Below are positions 48,975 to 57,637 of a stretch of 64,000 bases of DNA, piece by piece. How positions within the stretch are numbered: position 1 is the stretch's first letter; each line of letters begins with the position of its first letter. A program made the position numbers and the translations under genes. The notes below the pieces were generated by a model. It searched no databases. It saw nothing but the letters and a program-made list of their open reading frames with translations, and was not told the DNA's origin. Origin of the DNA: Pseudomonas gingeri (GTDB taxonomy: Bacteria; Pseudomonadota; Gammaproteobacteria; Pseudomonadales; Pseudomonadaceae); contig NZ_JACAOR010000007.1 in the NCBI RefSeq assembly GCF_013386115.1, forward strand, positions 210,702 to 274,701. Reading direction: 5' to 3'.

Positions 48975-49278
48975 TTACACGGACGAAATCAGAAACTTTT
49001 CTTTTTAATAAGTAAGAATTTTCCTTATATATATAAACTTAAAACTTACATAAGCCAGACAAACAAACTTACTTACGCAAAACTCTTGACAACACATCGA
49101 ACTTACTATTCGTTGAGCTCTTGGCACTATATCGCACAGACAGTTACCTTTCATCCAAGACTTGAATGCCTTATTTGCCAGATAAGCACGCGACGACACA
49201 CAACACCGGCAATAAACGCCGACGTGTCCGAGTGTGAAAACGACTGACAACACTCAATTAGATTACAGGGATATCCTT
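48975..49278. other. AT-rich upstream region of the first Ig-like gene
   Basis: No gene is seen in about 300 bases. The stretch is strikingly rich in A and T compared with the surrounding sequence and contains four copies of AACTTA (49036, 49043, 49066, 49100). A TTGACA at 49086-49091 could be a -35 element, though no good -10 lies at standard spacing. The region probably carries the promoter of the gene at 49279. Confidence 0.6.
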
Positions 49279-51117
49279 ATGAAGGATTTAGCGAGTCAAA
49301 CCCAATCCGCTTTTCTGAAAGCCCCGTTTGTTGCCGTTGCCGCCCCGGAGGATGGGCTGTTGCAAGTGGCCGATCTGAACCAGCCCCTGGCTGTTACAGT
49401 CACCGTGTGGGACTACCTCAAGCCAACCGACACCTGCCAGTTGATCTGGAATGATGTCCTTGCGGGGCCTGTGGTTTCCATGGAGCAGTACCAATCCGGG
49501 GATCTACTCACATTGTTCCTGCCCGAGAATTTATTGTCCGAAGAAGGCATGCACAGTCTGCAGTACATTGCGGTCAATACTCTCAATGGGGAATCGAGTC
49601 ACTCATACCGCACCCCGCTCATCATCGACCTCACCCCACCCGGCGGCACCCTCCTCGCCGCCCCGATCCTCCCGGAGCAGGCCCTGGACGGCCTGACCAA
49701 CAGCGAGCTGATCGAACTGGGCAACCGGCTCACCGCCACCGTTCCCGGCTACTTCGAGATGAAATGGGGCGATGTCATCCAGAGCTACTGGGGTGAACAG
49801 TCCGGCCCCGCGTACACGGTACAGCCCGATGAACCCGGGACCGACAAAGTGCAGATCACCGTCGAGCGCGGCTTCCTCGAACAACTGGGCAACGGCGACT
49901 TCCCCGTCAGCTACAGCGTGCGCGATCGGGCCGGCAATACCTCGGTACGTTCGCAGCCGGTCACCCTCAAGCTGCAGTTGCAGCAACTGCCGGCCAACCT
50001 GCCGGCCCCGGTTGCCTTGCAGATCGAGGACGGCCAGGTGCACGATGTACACGCCCGCATCGGCGTGAAAATCGCCGTGCCCCGCTACGAGCATGTCGCC
50101 ATTGGCGACGAGATCCGGGTGTTCTGGAACGGCGAGCAAGCCTCCGGCCGGCGTGTCGTCAGTGCCCATGAGCTGGAAAAACCCCTGCTGCTGAACGTGA
50201 TGGTGCGCTACCTGGCCATCTCCCGCCATGGCGACGGTCCGGCCAAGGTGCACTACCAGGTGTGCCGCAATGGCGAGGTCTTCACGTCCCCGGACCTGGA
50301 ACTCGAGGTTTTTTTGCAATTACCCGGGCCCCAGGACCCGACGCCGCAGACGGTGGTCAACGAAGCACTGGCCGCACCGGTGATCAAGGGCAAGAACCCG
50401 AACGCCCGGACGCTGGACAACTACCTCGACGAGGACCACGCACAGCTGTCGGCCGACGCTGTCATCGCCTGGCGCGACGCCTTCCGGGCCGGTGACCGGA
50501 TCAATCTGTTCTGGGGCAAGTCGACGCAGCCGCTGGTACGCCCGATTACCCAGCAGGATGTCGACAGCGGTTGCTACCTGGTCATCAATGTCCCGAACAG
50601 CCTGATTACCGAACAGGGCTGCGGAGTGGACATCTGCGTACAGTACACCGTGACCCGCGAGGGCAACCCGAACACCTCCTATTCGCCCAAGCAGTCGGTG
50701 GCCGTGATCTTCCAGATGCAACTGCCGGGTGGTTCGGCGGGGTTGCTGGAACCGGTGTTCAGGGGGGCCAACGTGCTCAACGTGGTCGACCCGCGCCGGG
50801 ACCCGGAGGGCACCGTGGTGCATGTGACGCCGTATCGCAACATGAAGGCCGGCGACCGCATCGTCCTGCAGTTCTTCGGCTTCGATGCCCTGACGGGGGG
50901 CAGCGAGATCGTTGAAGCGCAGTTCACCGCCGAGCGGCTGGTGACCGACCACGAGATCCGCCACGGCGTTCGCTTCCGGGTGCCGCTGGCACGCCTGATG
51001 GCCGTCGAGCACGGGCGTGGCCGGGCGCGCTACGAGGTCATCAGCGAGCTGGGACGGATCACTTCGTTGCCGGCCGACGTCTATATCTCATCGCGTGCGA
51101 CCGTGACGGTGCGCTGA
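49279..51117 (+). CDS. Five-domain Ig-like repeat protein, paralogue 1
   Basis: This 612-residue protein of unknown function is built from five tandem beta-sandwich domains of about 110-120 residues, separated by Leu-Pro-x-Pro or Pro-Gly-Gly hinges. Each domain has a strand motif like GDVIQSYWG, GDEIRVFWNG or GDRINLFWG, and most end in a strand like VSYSVRDRAGN or VQYTVTREGNPNTS. Domains 2, 4 and 5 align clearly with the same domains of the genes at 53770 and 55784. No signal peptide, membrane segment or cell-wall anchor is visible. The ATG at 49279 has AGGG eight bases before; an upstream in-frame GTG at 49234 is less likely. It is convergent with the autotransporter gene. Confidence 0.85.
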   Translation: MKDLASQTQSAFLKAPFVAVAAPEDGLLQVADLNQPLAVTVTVWDYLKPTDTCQLIWNDVLAGPVVSMEQYQSGDLLTLFLPENLLSEEGMHSLQYIAVNTLNGESSHSYRTPLIIDLTPPGGTLLAAPILPEQALDGLTNSELIELGNRLTATVPGYFEMKWGDVIQSYWGEQSGPAYTVQPDEPGTDKVQITVERGFLEQLGNGDFPVSYSVRDRAGNTSVRSQPVTLKLQLQQLPANLPAPVALQIEDGQVHDVHARIGVKIAVPRYEHVAIGDEIRVFWNGEQASGRRVVSAHELEKPLLLNVMVRYLAISRHGDGPAKVHYQVCRNGEVFTSPDLELEVFLQLPGPQDPTPQTVVNEALAAPVIKGKNPNARTLDNYLDEDHAQLSADAVIAWRDAFRAGDRINLFWGKSTQPLVRPITQQDVDSGCYLVINVPNSLITEQGCGVDICVQYTVTREGNPNTSYSPKQSVAVIFQMQLPGGSAGLLEPVFRGANVLNVVDPRRDPEGTVVHVTPYRNMKAGDRIVLQFFGFDALTGGSEIVEAQFTAERLVTDHEIRHGVRFRVPLARLMAVEHGRGRARYEVISELGRITSLPADVYISSRATVTVR

Positions 51118-51133
51118 TCCCCAGCCATAAAAA

Positions 51134-51161
51134 AACCCTCGACGAAGGATCGTCGAGGGTT
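51134..51161 (-). terminator. Terminator between the Ig-like gene and the autotransporter
   Basis: AACCCTCGACGA (51134-51145) pairs with TCGTCGAGGGTT (51150-51161). On the minus strand it is followed by a run of T (the A run before 51134), so it best serves the autotransporter. It may act for both convergent genes. Confidence 0.88.
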
Positions 51162-51193
51162 CTGCAGAACGCCGGGGCAGTGCTGCCCGGCCA

Positions 51194-53455
51194 TCAGAAA
51201 CCGTAGCGCATACCGATATTCACACCCCAGGGCTGCTCGATGTGCTCGCCCTTCATATAGTCGAAGTTCGCATGCAGTTGCAGGTTCTTCGACAAGGCCG
51301 CCGAGATCCCGACGCCCAGTTCGGCACGGGTCCCGAACAGGTTGTTGTCAAAGGACACATCGTTGACCTTCACCGTATTGCCCCTGCGGGAGAACTCATG
51401 GACCATCGCCGCGCGCAGATAAGGCTGCAACAGGCCGCCATCGCTGAGTTCCAGGTTGCGTCCCAGCGTCGCGCCCGCCTTGCCGAGCACAGACAGCGTA
51501 TGGTCGTTCTTCGCCCGCAGGCCATTGTCCAGGGTATAGCTGTCACCCTTGACGTTGACCGTGGACAGCTGGGCGTAGGGTTCGACAAACATCGAGTCCT
51601 GCAACCTGATGTGCTTGCCGAACTCCAGTGAACCGCCATAGGCAAAGTTGTCATAGCTGCCCTTGGCCTTGACGCCATTGGTCATCGAGACATCCGCCTT
51701 GTTGCGAAAGCGGTTCAGCTTGGCCACCGCATCCAAGTAGTAGCCCTCTTCCGTCAACCAGGTGCCGTAGGCCCCGACATAACCGCTGTCGACCTTGCCG
51801 ACAGTACCGCGGCTCAGGCTCAGGTCGGACTCGCTATGACCGGCCATGACCCCGACCAACAGTTGCCCATTGCCCACCGGTACGGGCAGATCGACCCCGA
51901 GCGACAAGCCTTTCTGGCGTTGCTTGTAGGCAAACCCGGCGTCCGCGCTGACGTTGTACTGGTTGCCATAACCGCGAATCCAGCCACCGCCCTCGCCACT
52001 GGTACGTATTTCGCCCATGCGATTGCGCAAGGTCGCCAGTTCGCCATACCAGACGGTCGGCCCGACACTGAACAGGCCCAGCGCTGCCTGGGTCGAGGGG
52101 CTGATGGTCTTGCCGGCGCCAACGATAAACCAGTCATCCCCCTGCTTTTCCAGTTGATAGGAATAGACGCCGATATCGACACTGCCGCCGACCACGTCGA
52201 ACACGGCACTGCCACCTTCGGTATGCACCACATGCAGCGGGGTGATCTCGGGGGAGTTAGGCTCCAGGCCGGTGTTCTGGATATTCAGCAGGAAGTCGCC
52301 ATGGGCCTCGCCATTGATGTCCAGCAAATCGCCCGCGTTGTCCAACAGGTTGACATGCATATTGAACATCCCGGTCCCGGACAACTCGCCCAGGGACAGG
52401 GTGTAGAACTGCTCGGCCGAGCCCAGGGTCACACTGCCGCCGCCCATGGACAACGACTTGACCTCGGCATCGCCGACCATCGTCCAGTTCGCTCCACTGT
52501 TGATGGCCACACTATTGGTGTTGATCAGGTTACCGGTGAGTTGGGCATTGTTTTGCAGGGTGACATCCAGGCTGCTGGTGTCGTCGGCGACCAGATCGCC
52601 GGTGAGCGTGCTGTTATCCGCAGTGAAACCGATAACGCTCGCCTCCTTGACTTCCAACAGATTGCCGTTGCCAGCCAGCAGACGAGAGCCGTTCTGGATG
52701 GTGATATTTCCAATCGCAGCCTCTGCGGTTGAAATCGCCGGTCCGGTCAACCCCTCGATCGTGGAGTTGTCAACGACGACATCGGCCGGGGTCGGAATCA
52801 CGGGGCCTCCTGGCATCGCTGTCCGACCATGGATCTCCAAGCCTGTCGAACCGCCCTGGACATAACTGTTGTTGGTCATCGTCAACGTAGCACCGAGAAT
52901 CCGGATACCCAAGCCGCCCACACCCGCAAAATCATGTCCGAACACCTGCGTATTATCGAGGCTCAACTGGCCCAGCGCTGCAACCCCTATCCCCATCCCT
53001 GCCCCGGAAAGCGTGCTGTCCTTGATACTTGCCCGAGAAGGATCTCTTGAGGTGGACGTGCTCACTGTTTCCACCCGCAAGGCCGCCCCGGTGCTATTGC
53101 TGATGTTCCCTCGTTCGATAATGGCTCTGGAGGCCTCCAATGTTATACCTCCATCAACCCGGCCATTATTGATTCTGACCTGACCGGCTTCACTCACACG
53201 GATCGAATTCGCCGCTCCTCCTTCAATAATTTCCAGTATCCCTCGGTTCAGGACATTCCACGATTCGACGTTACTTTCGGCGGTCAAAATCTCCCATCTG
53301 TTGCTCACCGTTCCTCTCGTCTCATTTTCCACGTCTGTTTGCGCGTGGGCACTGCTCACTTGAAGCCCCAACAAAGTGCCCAGCAACAGGCAAATCTTCC
53401 CGGCTATGACATCTGCCTCTCTGGCGCTGGACAATCTGTCTTTCATACAAAACAT
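51194..53455 (-). CDS. Autotransporter (type V secretion) with pertactin-like passenger
   Basis: This protein of about 753 residues has a signal peptide (basic start, hydrophobic core LLLGTLLGL, likely cut after AHA near residue 38). The passenger of about 430 residues is rich in Asn, Gly, Thr and Ser with regular short strands (VRINNGRVDGGITLEASRAIIERGNI), typical of a right-handed beta-helix. A C-terminal 12-strand outer-membrane barrel follows (about 490-753), starting near GEIRTSGEGGGWIRGYG and ending in the aromatic terminal residue of GMRYGF. It would export its own passenger to the cell surface. The start at 53455 has GGAGAAGGA just before; three other in-frame ATGs lie within 45 bases. 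It runs opposite to the Ig-like genes on both sides. Confidence 0.92.
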   Translation of the reverse strand: MFCMKDRLSSAREADVIAGKICLLLGTLLGLQVSSAHAQTDVENETRGTVSNRWEILTAESNVESWNVLNRGILEIIEGGAANSIRVSEAGQVRINNGRVDGGITLEASRAIIERGNISNSTGAALRVETVSTSTSRDPSRASIKDSTLSGAGMGIGVAALGQLSLDNTQVFGHDFAGVGGLGIRILGATLTMTNNSYVQGGSTGLEIHGRTAMPGGPVIPTPADVVVDNSTIEGLTGPAISTAEAAIGNITIQNGSRLLAGNGNLLEVKEASVIGFTADNSTLTGDLVADDTSSLDVTLQNNAQLTGNLINTNSVAINSGANWTMVGDAEVKSLSMGGGSVTLGSAEQFYTLSLGELSGTGMFNMHVNLLDNAGDLLDINGEAHGDFLLNIQNTGLEPNSPEITPLHVVHTEGGSAVFDVVGGSVDIGVYSYQLEKQGDDWFIVGAGKTISPSTQAALGLFSVGPTVWYGELATLRNRMGEIRTSGEGGGWIRGYGNQYNVSADAGFAYKQRQKGLSLGVDLPVPVGNGQLLVGVMAGHSESDLSLSRGTVGKVDSGYVGAYGTWLTEEGYYLDAVAKLNRFRNKADVSMTNGVKAKGSYDNFAYGGSLEFGKHIRLQDSMFVEPYAQLSTVNVKGDSYTLDNGLRAKNDHTLSVLGKAGATLGRNLELSDGGLLQPYLRAAMVHEFSRRGNTVKVNDVSFDNNLFGTRAELGVGISAALSKNLQLHANFDYMKGEHIEQPWGVNIGMRYGF

Positions 53456-53769
53456 CACTTCCTTCTCCGACATGAAATAAGAGGTGATCATTGGATGAAA
53501 AACATTTGCGCCTTAATATGAAAACAACCAGATAATAATGTAAGAAATATCCCAATCAACATAGGAATCTTCCTTTCGGAAAACTCCTTGGCGACTCTTG
53601 CAGAAAGAAAAAATAATTATAGAGCACCTCTTGACACATCCTCGAGATGGCGATTACGTGAACCCCAGATAGAGGATTTTCTATCTACGTTTCAAAAATG
53701 GCGGCCACCAACAACACCCTCATAACAGCCGCCAAAAACTTAAACAGCCATTATCTTAAGGATTAAAAT
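53456..53769. other. AT-rich divergent promoter region
   Basis: This 314-base gap lies between the autotransporter (leftward) and the second Ig-like gene (rightward). No gene is visible. A TTGACA at 53631-53636 faces right, embedded in CTTGACACATC, which resembles CTTGACAACACATC upstream of the first Ig-like gene. The -10 at standard spacing is weak. The sequence is much richer in A and T than the housekeeping regions. Confidence 0.6.
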
Positions 53770-55683
53770 ATGTGTACAAAAAAAAGCTCGCTCATTCTAG
53801 ATCGGAAAAAATACACGCGATCAATCCCAAAAGAAGCAAGCAAACCTGATGTGGAACTCGCATTCCCCGATGGACTACTGCCGATTTCCGCTCTGAATGA
53901 GCCTCTTGCCGTCACATTTGAGTTATGGGCTGACGCCAGCAAGGATCACCAATACAGATTGCTGTGGGAAGGTGAGCCATTTGACGAGTACGTCGATGTT
54001 ACCGATGACGATCTTGCCAATCCGAATCGTCACTTGAAGTTATATGTTCCGCAAGAATTTCTCGTGGAAAAAAATGACCTTGAGAATCCTACCGATAAAA
54101 AATACAAACTCAGCTACGTGATCTATGACAAGGTCAGTATGGAGCCGACACCTTCTTTTGAATATTTACTGGAGATCGACACCACTCGTCCGGGATTGCC
54201 AAGCCACGGCCCGATAGCTTTCCCCGTGCAAGTCGATGATGGCCTGACTTCCGCCGAACTGACCGCGATGGGTGACAAACTCGACGTGATTGTCAGCAGC
54301 TATAGCACCATGGCCGTGGGCGATATCATTCAGACCTACTGGGGGGATATTGAAGGACCAGCCGAGGTCGTCCAGAAAGAAGACATGAAACCGCGGGAGG
54401 TTCCTATTTCCTTCAGTCGGGAATTTCTGGAAGGTGTCGAGTCCGAGGTCGGAAGCGCCGAATCGCCGGTGACCTATATCATCACCGATCGCTCGGGCAA
54501 CGTTTCGCCTCGCTCCCTGGCTCGCCAGATCAAGTTGCTGTTGGCCGATATCCCCAACGACCTGCCCGTGCCGATCGTCGAACAGGCCAGCCCGGAACAG
54601 GGCGGGCTGATCGACTACGAAGACGCGCAAAGCGGTGTCACTGTCGATATTCCAAACTATCCGGGGGCAGCACCTGGGAACCGTATTACCGTCTATTGGG
54701 GAGATACAAACCCACTGCCCGAAATACCAGTCCAGGAAGGTGATGAAGATAAGGACCCAATCCTTTCCCCGGTCCTTCAATTCGACATTATCAATCAGTT
54801 CCCCGAGGCCACCGTCAACGTCAAGTACGAGGTTCGCCATAATGGACAACTGATCGGAACCTCGCAGTCTCTGCCTGTTGCTGTCTACCTGACCCTGCCC
54901 GTTCCAGAAGAGCGCCTTCAGCCTCTGACAATCCAAGGCACCAGCGACAATCCGAACGGGCAAGACAACCTCATTGATCCAGATGACTACGAACTGGACG
55001 CAAGGGCCATCTTCCGCTGGACCAATGGGCTGAGAGTCAATGACTATCTCAACCTTCACTGGGGCCAGCAATCACAGGAACAATGGTATCAAATCACACA
55101 GGCCGACTTTAATGCCGGCTCCGACCTCGATATTCCGGTTGAAAACTCGATTATCAAGACCCAAGGTACCGGGGCCGCAATTCCGGTTTACTACACGGTA
55201 ACACGTGATACAAACCCCAATCCGGCCATGTCACCCACACAATCGGTAATCGTTCGTTCGAAAATGGAACAGCCCGGTGGAGAGATGGGTCTTCAGGAAC
55301 CGGTATTCACACGTTTATCTGACACAGGCCATATCATTCCGGGGTTGAATCCCGAATATACCCCTGTGCTGATCAGGCCTTATGAAAATATCCGCCTTTA
55401 CCACGATATCACTCTGACTTTCGAAGGCTTCGATGAAGCAGGCGCTCCTATCGAAGAGGCACGCTATGAAAAAACCGAAACAATCAATCCTACAAACATT
55501 GGTACCGGCCTGACCTTTCAAGTCCCACGTGCCAACCTGATGAGTATTTGCGTAGGGCGGGCACAGATTACCTATCGTGTTGAACCACGCCCCGAACATA
55601 ACCAGGAACCTGCCAACTCTCTTATGGGATCAGCCCCCGTAAAAATGAGTCGTCCTGTCGTAGGGTGCGATTACCCCTGGTAA
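53770..55683 (+). CDS. Five-domain Ig-like repeat protein, paralogue 2
   Basis: This 637-residue paralogue of the genes at 49279 and 55784 has the same five-domain order. After a basic start (MCTKKSSLILDRKKYTR), domain 1 begins near PDVELAFPDGLLPISALNEPL, and domain 2 has DDGLTSAELTAMGDKL and VGDIIQTYWGD. Domain 3 has PGNRITVYWGD, domain 4 VNDYLNLHWGQ and YYTVTRDTNPNP, and domain 5 LQEPVFTRLSD to the end. A short hydrophobic start suitable for export is not visible. AAGGA lies eight bases before the ATG. Its DNA is clearly richer in A and T than its neighbours, including the paralogues, so it may have been acquired or diverged separately. Function is unknown. Confidence 0.85.
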   Translation: MCTKKSSLILDRKKYTRSIPKEASKPDVELAFPDGLLPISALNEPLAVTFELWADASKDHQYRLLWEGEPFDEYVDVTDDDLANPNRHLKLYVPQEFLVEKNDLENPTDKKYKLSYVIYDKVSMEPTPSFEYLLEIDTTRPGLPSHGPIAFPVQVDDGLTSAELTAMGDKLDVIVSSYSTMAVGDIIQTYWGDIEGPAEVVQKEDMKPREVPISFSREFLEGVESEVGSAESPVTYIITDRSGNVSPRSLARQIKLLLADIPNDLPVPIVEQASPEQGGLIDYEDAQSGVTVDIPNYPGAAPGNRITVYWGDTNPLPEIPVQEGDEDKDPILSPVLQFDIINQFPEATVNVKYEVRHNGQLIGTSQSLPVAVYLTLPVPEERLQPLTIQGTSDNPNGQDNLIDPDDYELDARAIFRWTNGLRVNDYLNLHWGQQSQEQWYQITQADFNAGSDLDIPVENSIIKTQGTGAAIPVYYTVTRDTNPNPAMSPTQSVIVRSKMEQPGGEMGLQEPVFTRLSDTGHIIPGLNPEYTPVLIRPYENIRLYHDITLTFEGFDEAGAPIEEARYEKTETINPTNIGTGLTFQVPRANLMSICVGRAQITYRVEPRPEHNQEPANSLMGSAPVKMSRPVVGCDYPW

Positions 55684-55737
55684 CTCGCACCATTAATTTT
55701 AACTTCAATAGTTAACTTTCTCCGAGCGACTCTCCCT

Positions 55738-55767
55738 GCATGCGGTCTGCGCGGGAAGGCCGCATGC
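55738..55767 (+). promoter_or_regulatory. Hairpin just upstream of the third Ig-like gene
   Basis: GCATGCGG pairs with CCGCATGC around 14 bases. It ends a few bases before the ribosome site AAGGA of the gene at 55784. There is no T tract directly after it, so it may be an attenuator, a processing site or mRNA protection rather than a terminator. Confidence 0.4.
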
Positions 55768-55783
55768 AAACAAGGAAAAAACC

Positions 55784-57604
55784 ATGAACATGACAACCCA
55801 AAAAAACTTCCAAACAACTAAAGAATCGCAACCAGAACGGCCCGATATCCCATTGGCACTGGAAGATGGATTACTACCTGTAAGTGCTCTCGACAACCCG
55901 TTACCCGTTACCTTCAAGGTATGGAACAATGCTTCGGTCGACGAAACCTATCAATTGCTCTGGGAGGGGCAACTGATAGGTACCAGAGAATTCATCAAAC
56001 CCACGGACAGCCCCGGGGATACATTGACACGGGATGTTCCTATCGAACTCCTTGTCGAAGGCAAATATCAACTGGCCTACCGAATTACAGACACCATCAG
56101 CCAGGAATTCGTTGATTCCCTCCCCTACCTTCTCGAAATCGACACCACCGCCCCCGGCCATCCCACAACCCTCGGCCCTCTCGATTTCCCGCCACAGGTC
56201 AACGACGGCCTCACCTCGGAAGAACTGACACAACTGGGCGATGTCCTGCCGGGCACCGTCCACGGCTATAGCGGTTTCGCCATCGGTGACAGGATCCGCA
56301 CCTTCTGGGGCGATACCGAAGGGCCTGGCGGCAGGGTCGAAGAGGGTGACATAGAGCCCCGGGAGGTGATCATCGAGTTTTCCCGCGCCTTTCTCGAGTC
56401 GCTGGGCGATTTCAACGGACCGGTGCTCTACACCGTCACGGATCGGGCCGGCAACCGCTCACAGGACTCGACCGCTACAAACGTTCTCCTGCTGCTCAAT
56501 GAACCGGTGCTCGACCTGCCCGCGCCAATCATCGATGGCTATGTCGAGCCGATCAGCCACGAACAGGCCCAGGCCGGTATCGAAGTCTGGATCCCCACTT
56601 CGGACCTGGTGGAAGACGGCGATCAGATTCTCCTGCACTGGGGCAGCGTGGCTCTGGGTCCCTTCGACCCGGCAACCATCGGCCAGCCGATCATCCTGCG
56701 TATCGACGTGGCCTTCGAAACCATCGAACAGGCCGGCGACGGTGACATCCGCCTGGGCTATGAGGTCAGACGCAACGGCCATGTCGTCGGTTACTCGTTG
56801 CCGCTGGATATCGTCGTCAGGGCCAGGCTGCCGGTGCCCGGCGACATGGCGCGACCGATCATTCGCGGCGCCTCGCCCGAAGCCGTGGACAACCTGATCG
56901 ACGAGAACGACTTCGAACGGGACGCGAGCGCCATCATCGCCTGGAACCCCGCGTTCGTCGAAGGGCAGCTCATCCAGTTGACCTGGGGCGGCCAGCCGAT
57001 GTTCGAACCACCCTATCGCATCACCGCAGGCGATGTCAGCGCCGCCCGCGACCTGAACCTGGCGGTGCCCAATAACCGTTTCCGCCCGGTGGGCACCGGC
57101 ACCGATATACGCGTGCAGTACACCATCACTCTGGCCGGCAATCCGAATACTTCCAGGTCGCCGGAACAAGGCATCATCGTCCGCTCCCGGGATGAACTGC
57201 CCGGTGGTCCGAACGGACCGGAAGCCCCGGTCTTCACCGACCTGAACGAGCATGGTGCGATCAATACGATCAACGGCCAGGACGGCGCACCGGTCCATAT
57301 CGCCCCGTATCTGAACATCAGGCCAGGCGATGTCATCCATTTCCTTTACGAAGGCTTCGACCAACTGGTGGGCGGCAATCCGAAAAACCAGTGGCCATAC
57401 ACGTCCGCTCCACTGACCGAGGAACAGGTTCGCGATGGCTACGACCTGAAGGTGCCGCGCGCGGTGCTGGATAGCAATTGCTATGGCCATGCCGAGGCCA
57501 CGTTCAGCGTGGAAAGCCTCACCGGCATCGGTCGTTCAAAGCGGCGCAGCGCCTATGTGGATATGCGTGTGTCCGGCAGGTGCCCCGAGGCACGCGGGCA
57601 GTGA
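55784..57604 (+). CDS. Five-domain Ig-like repeat protein, paralogue 3
   Basis: This 606-residue protein has the same architecture as the genes at 49279 and 53770. Marker segments are RPDIPLALEDGLLPVSALDNPLPVTF (domain 1), NDGLTSEELTQLGDVL with IGDRIRTFWGD (domain 2), EDGDQILLHWGS (domain 3), EGQLIQLTWGG with VQYTITLAGNPNTS (domain 4) and PEAPVFTDLNEHG (domain 5). There is no signal peptide. AAGGA lies seven bases before the ATG. It follows the previous paralogue by 100 bases and precedes the 241-residue gene by 33, so the three probably form one transcript. Base composition is GC-rich again, unlike paralogue 2. Confidence 0.85.
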   Translation: MNMTTQKNFQTTKESQPERPDIPLALEDGLLPVSALDNPLPVTFKVWNNASVDETYQLLWEGQLIGTREFIKPTDSPGDTLTRDVPIELLVEGKYQLAYRITDTISQEFVDSLPYLLEIDTTAPGHPTTLGPLDFPPQVNDGLTSEELTQLGDVLPGTVHGYSGFAIGDRIRTFWGDTEGPGGRVEEGDIEPREVIIEFSRAFLESLGDFNGPVLYTVTDRAGNRSQDSTATNVLLLLNEPVLDLPAPIIDGYVEPISHEQAQAGIEVWIPTSDLVEDGDQILLHWGSVALGPFDPATIGQPIILRIDVAFETIEQAGDGDIRLGYEVRRNGHVVGYSLPLDIVVRARLPVPGDMARPIIRGASPEAVDNLIDENDFERDASAIIAWNPAFVEGQLIQLTWGGQPMFEPPYRITAGDVSAARDLNLAVPNNRFRPVGTGTDIRVQYTITLAGNPNTSRSPEQGIIVRSRDELPGGPNGPEAPVFTDLNEHGAINTINGQDGAPVHIAPYLNIRPGDVIHFLYEGFDQLVGGNPKNQWPYTSAPLTEEQVRDGYDLKVPRAVLDSNCYGHAEATFSVESLTGIGRSKRRSAYVDMRVSGRCPEARGQ

Positions 57605-57637
57605 CCACCTGTCTTTTCTCTTTCTGGAGCCTTCATC

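Noticed and set aside
49120..49145. Sigma-54-like TTGGCACTATATCGCA upstream of paralogue 1
   Set aside because: The GG and GC elements are separated by nine bases rather than the required ten, and the -12 element lacks TTGC.
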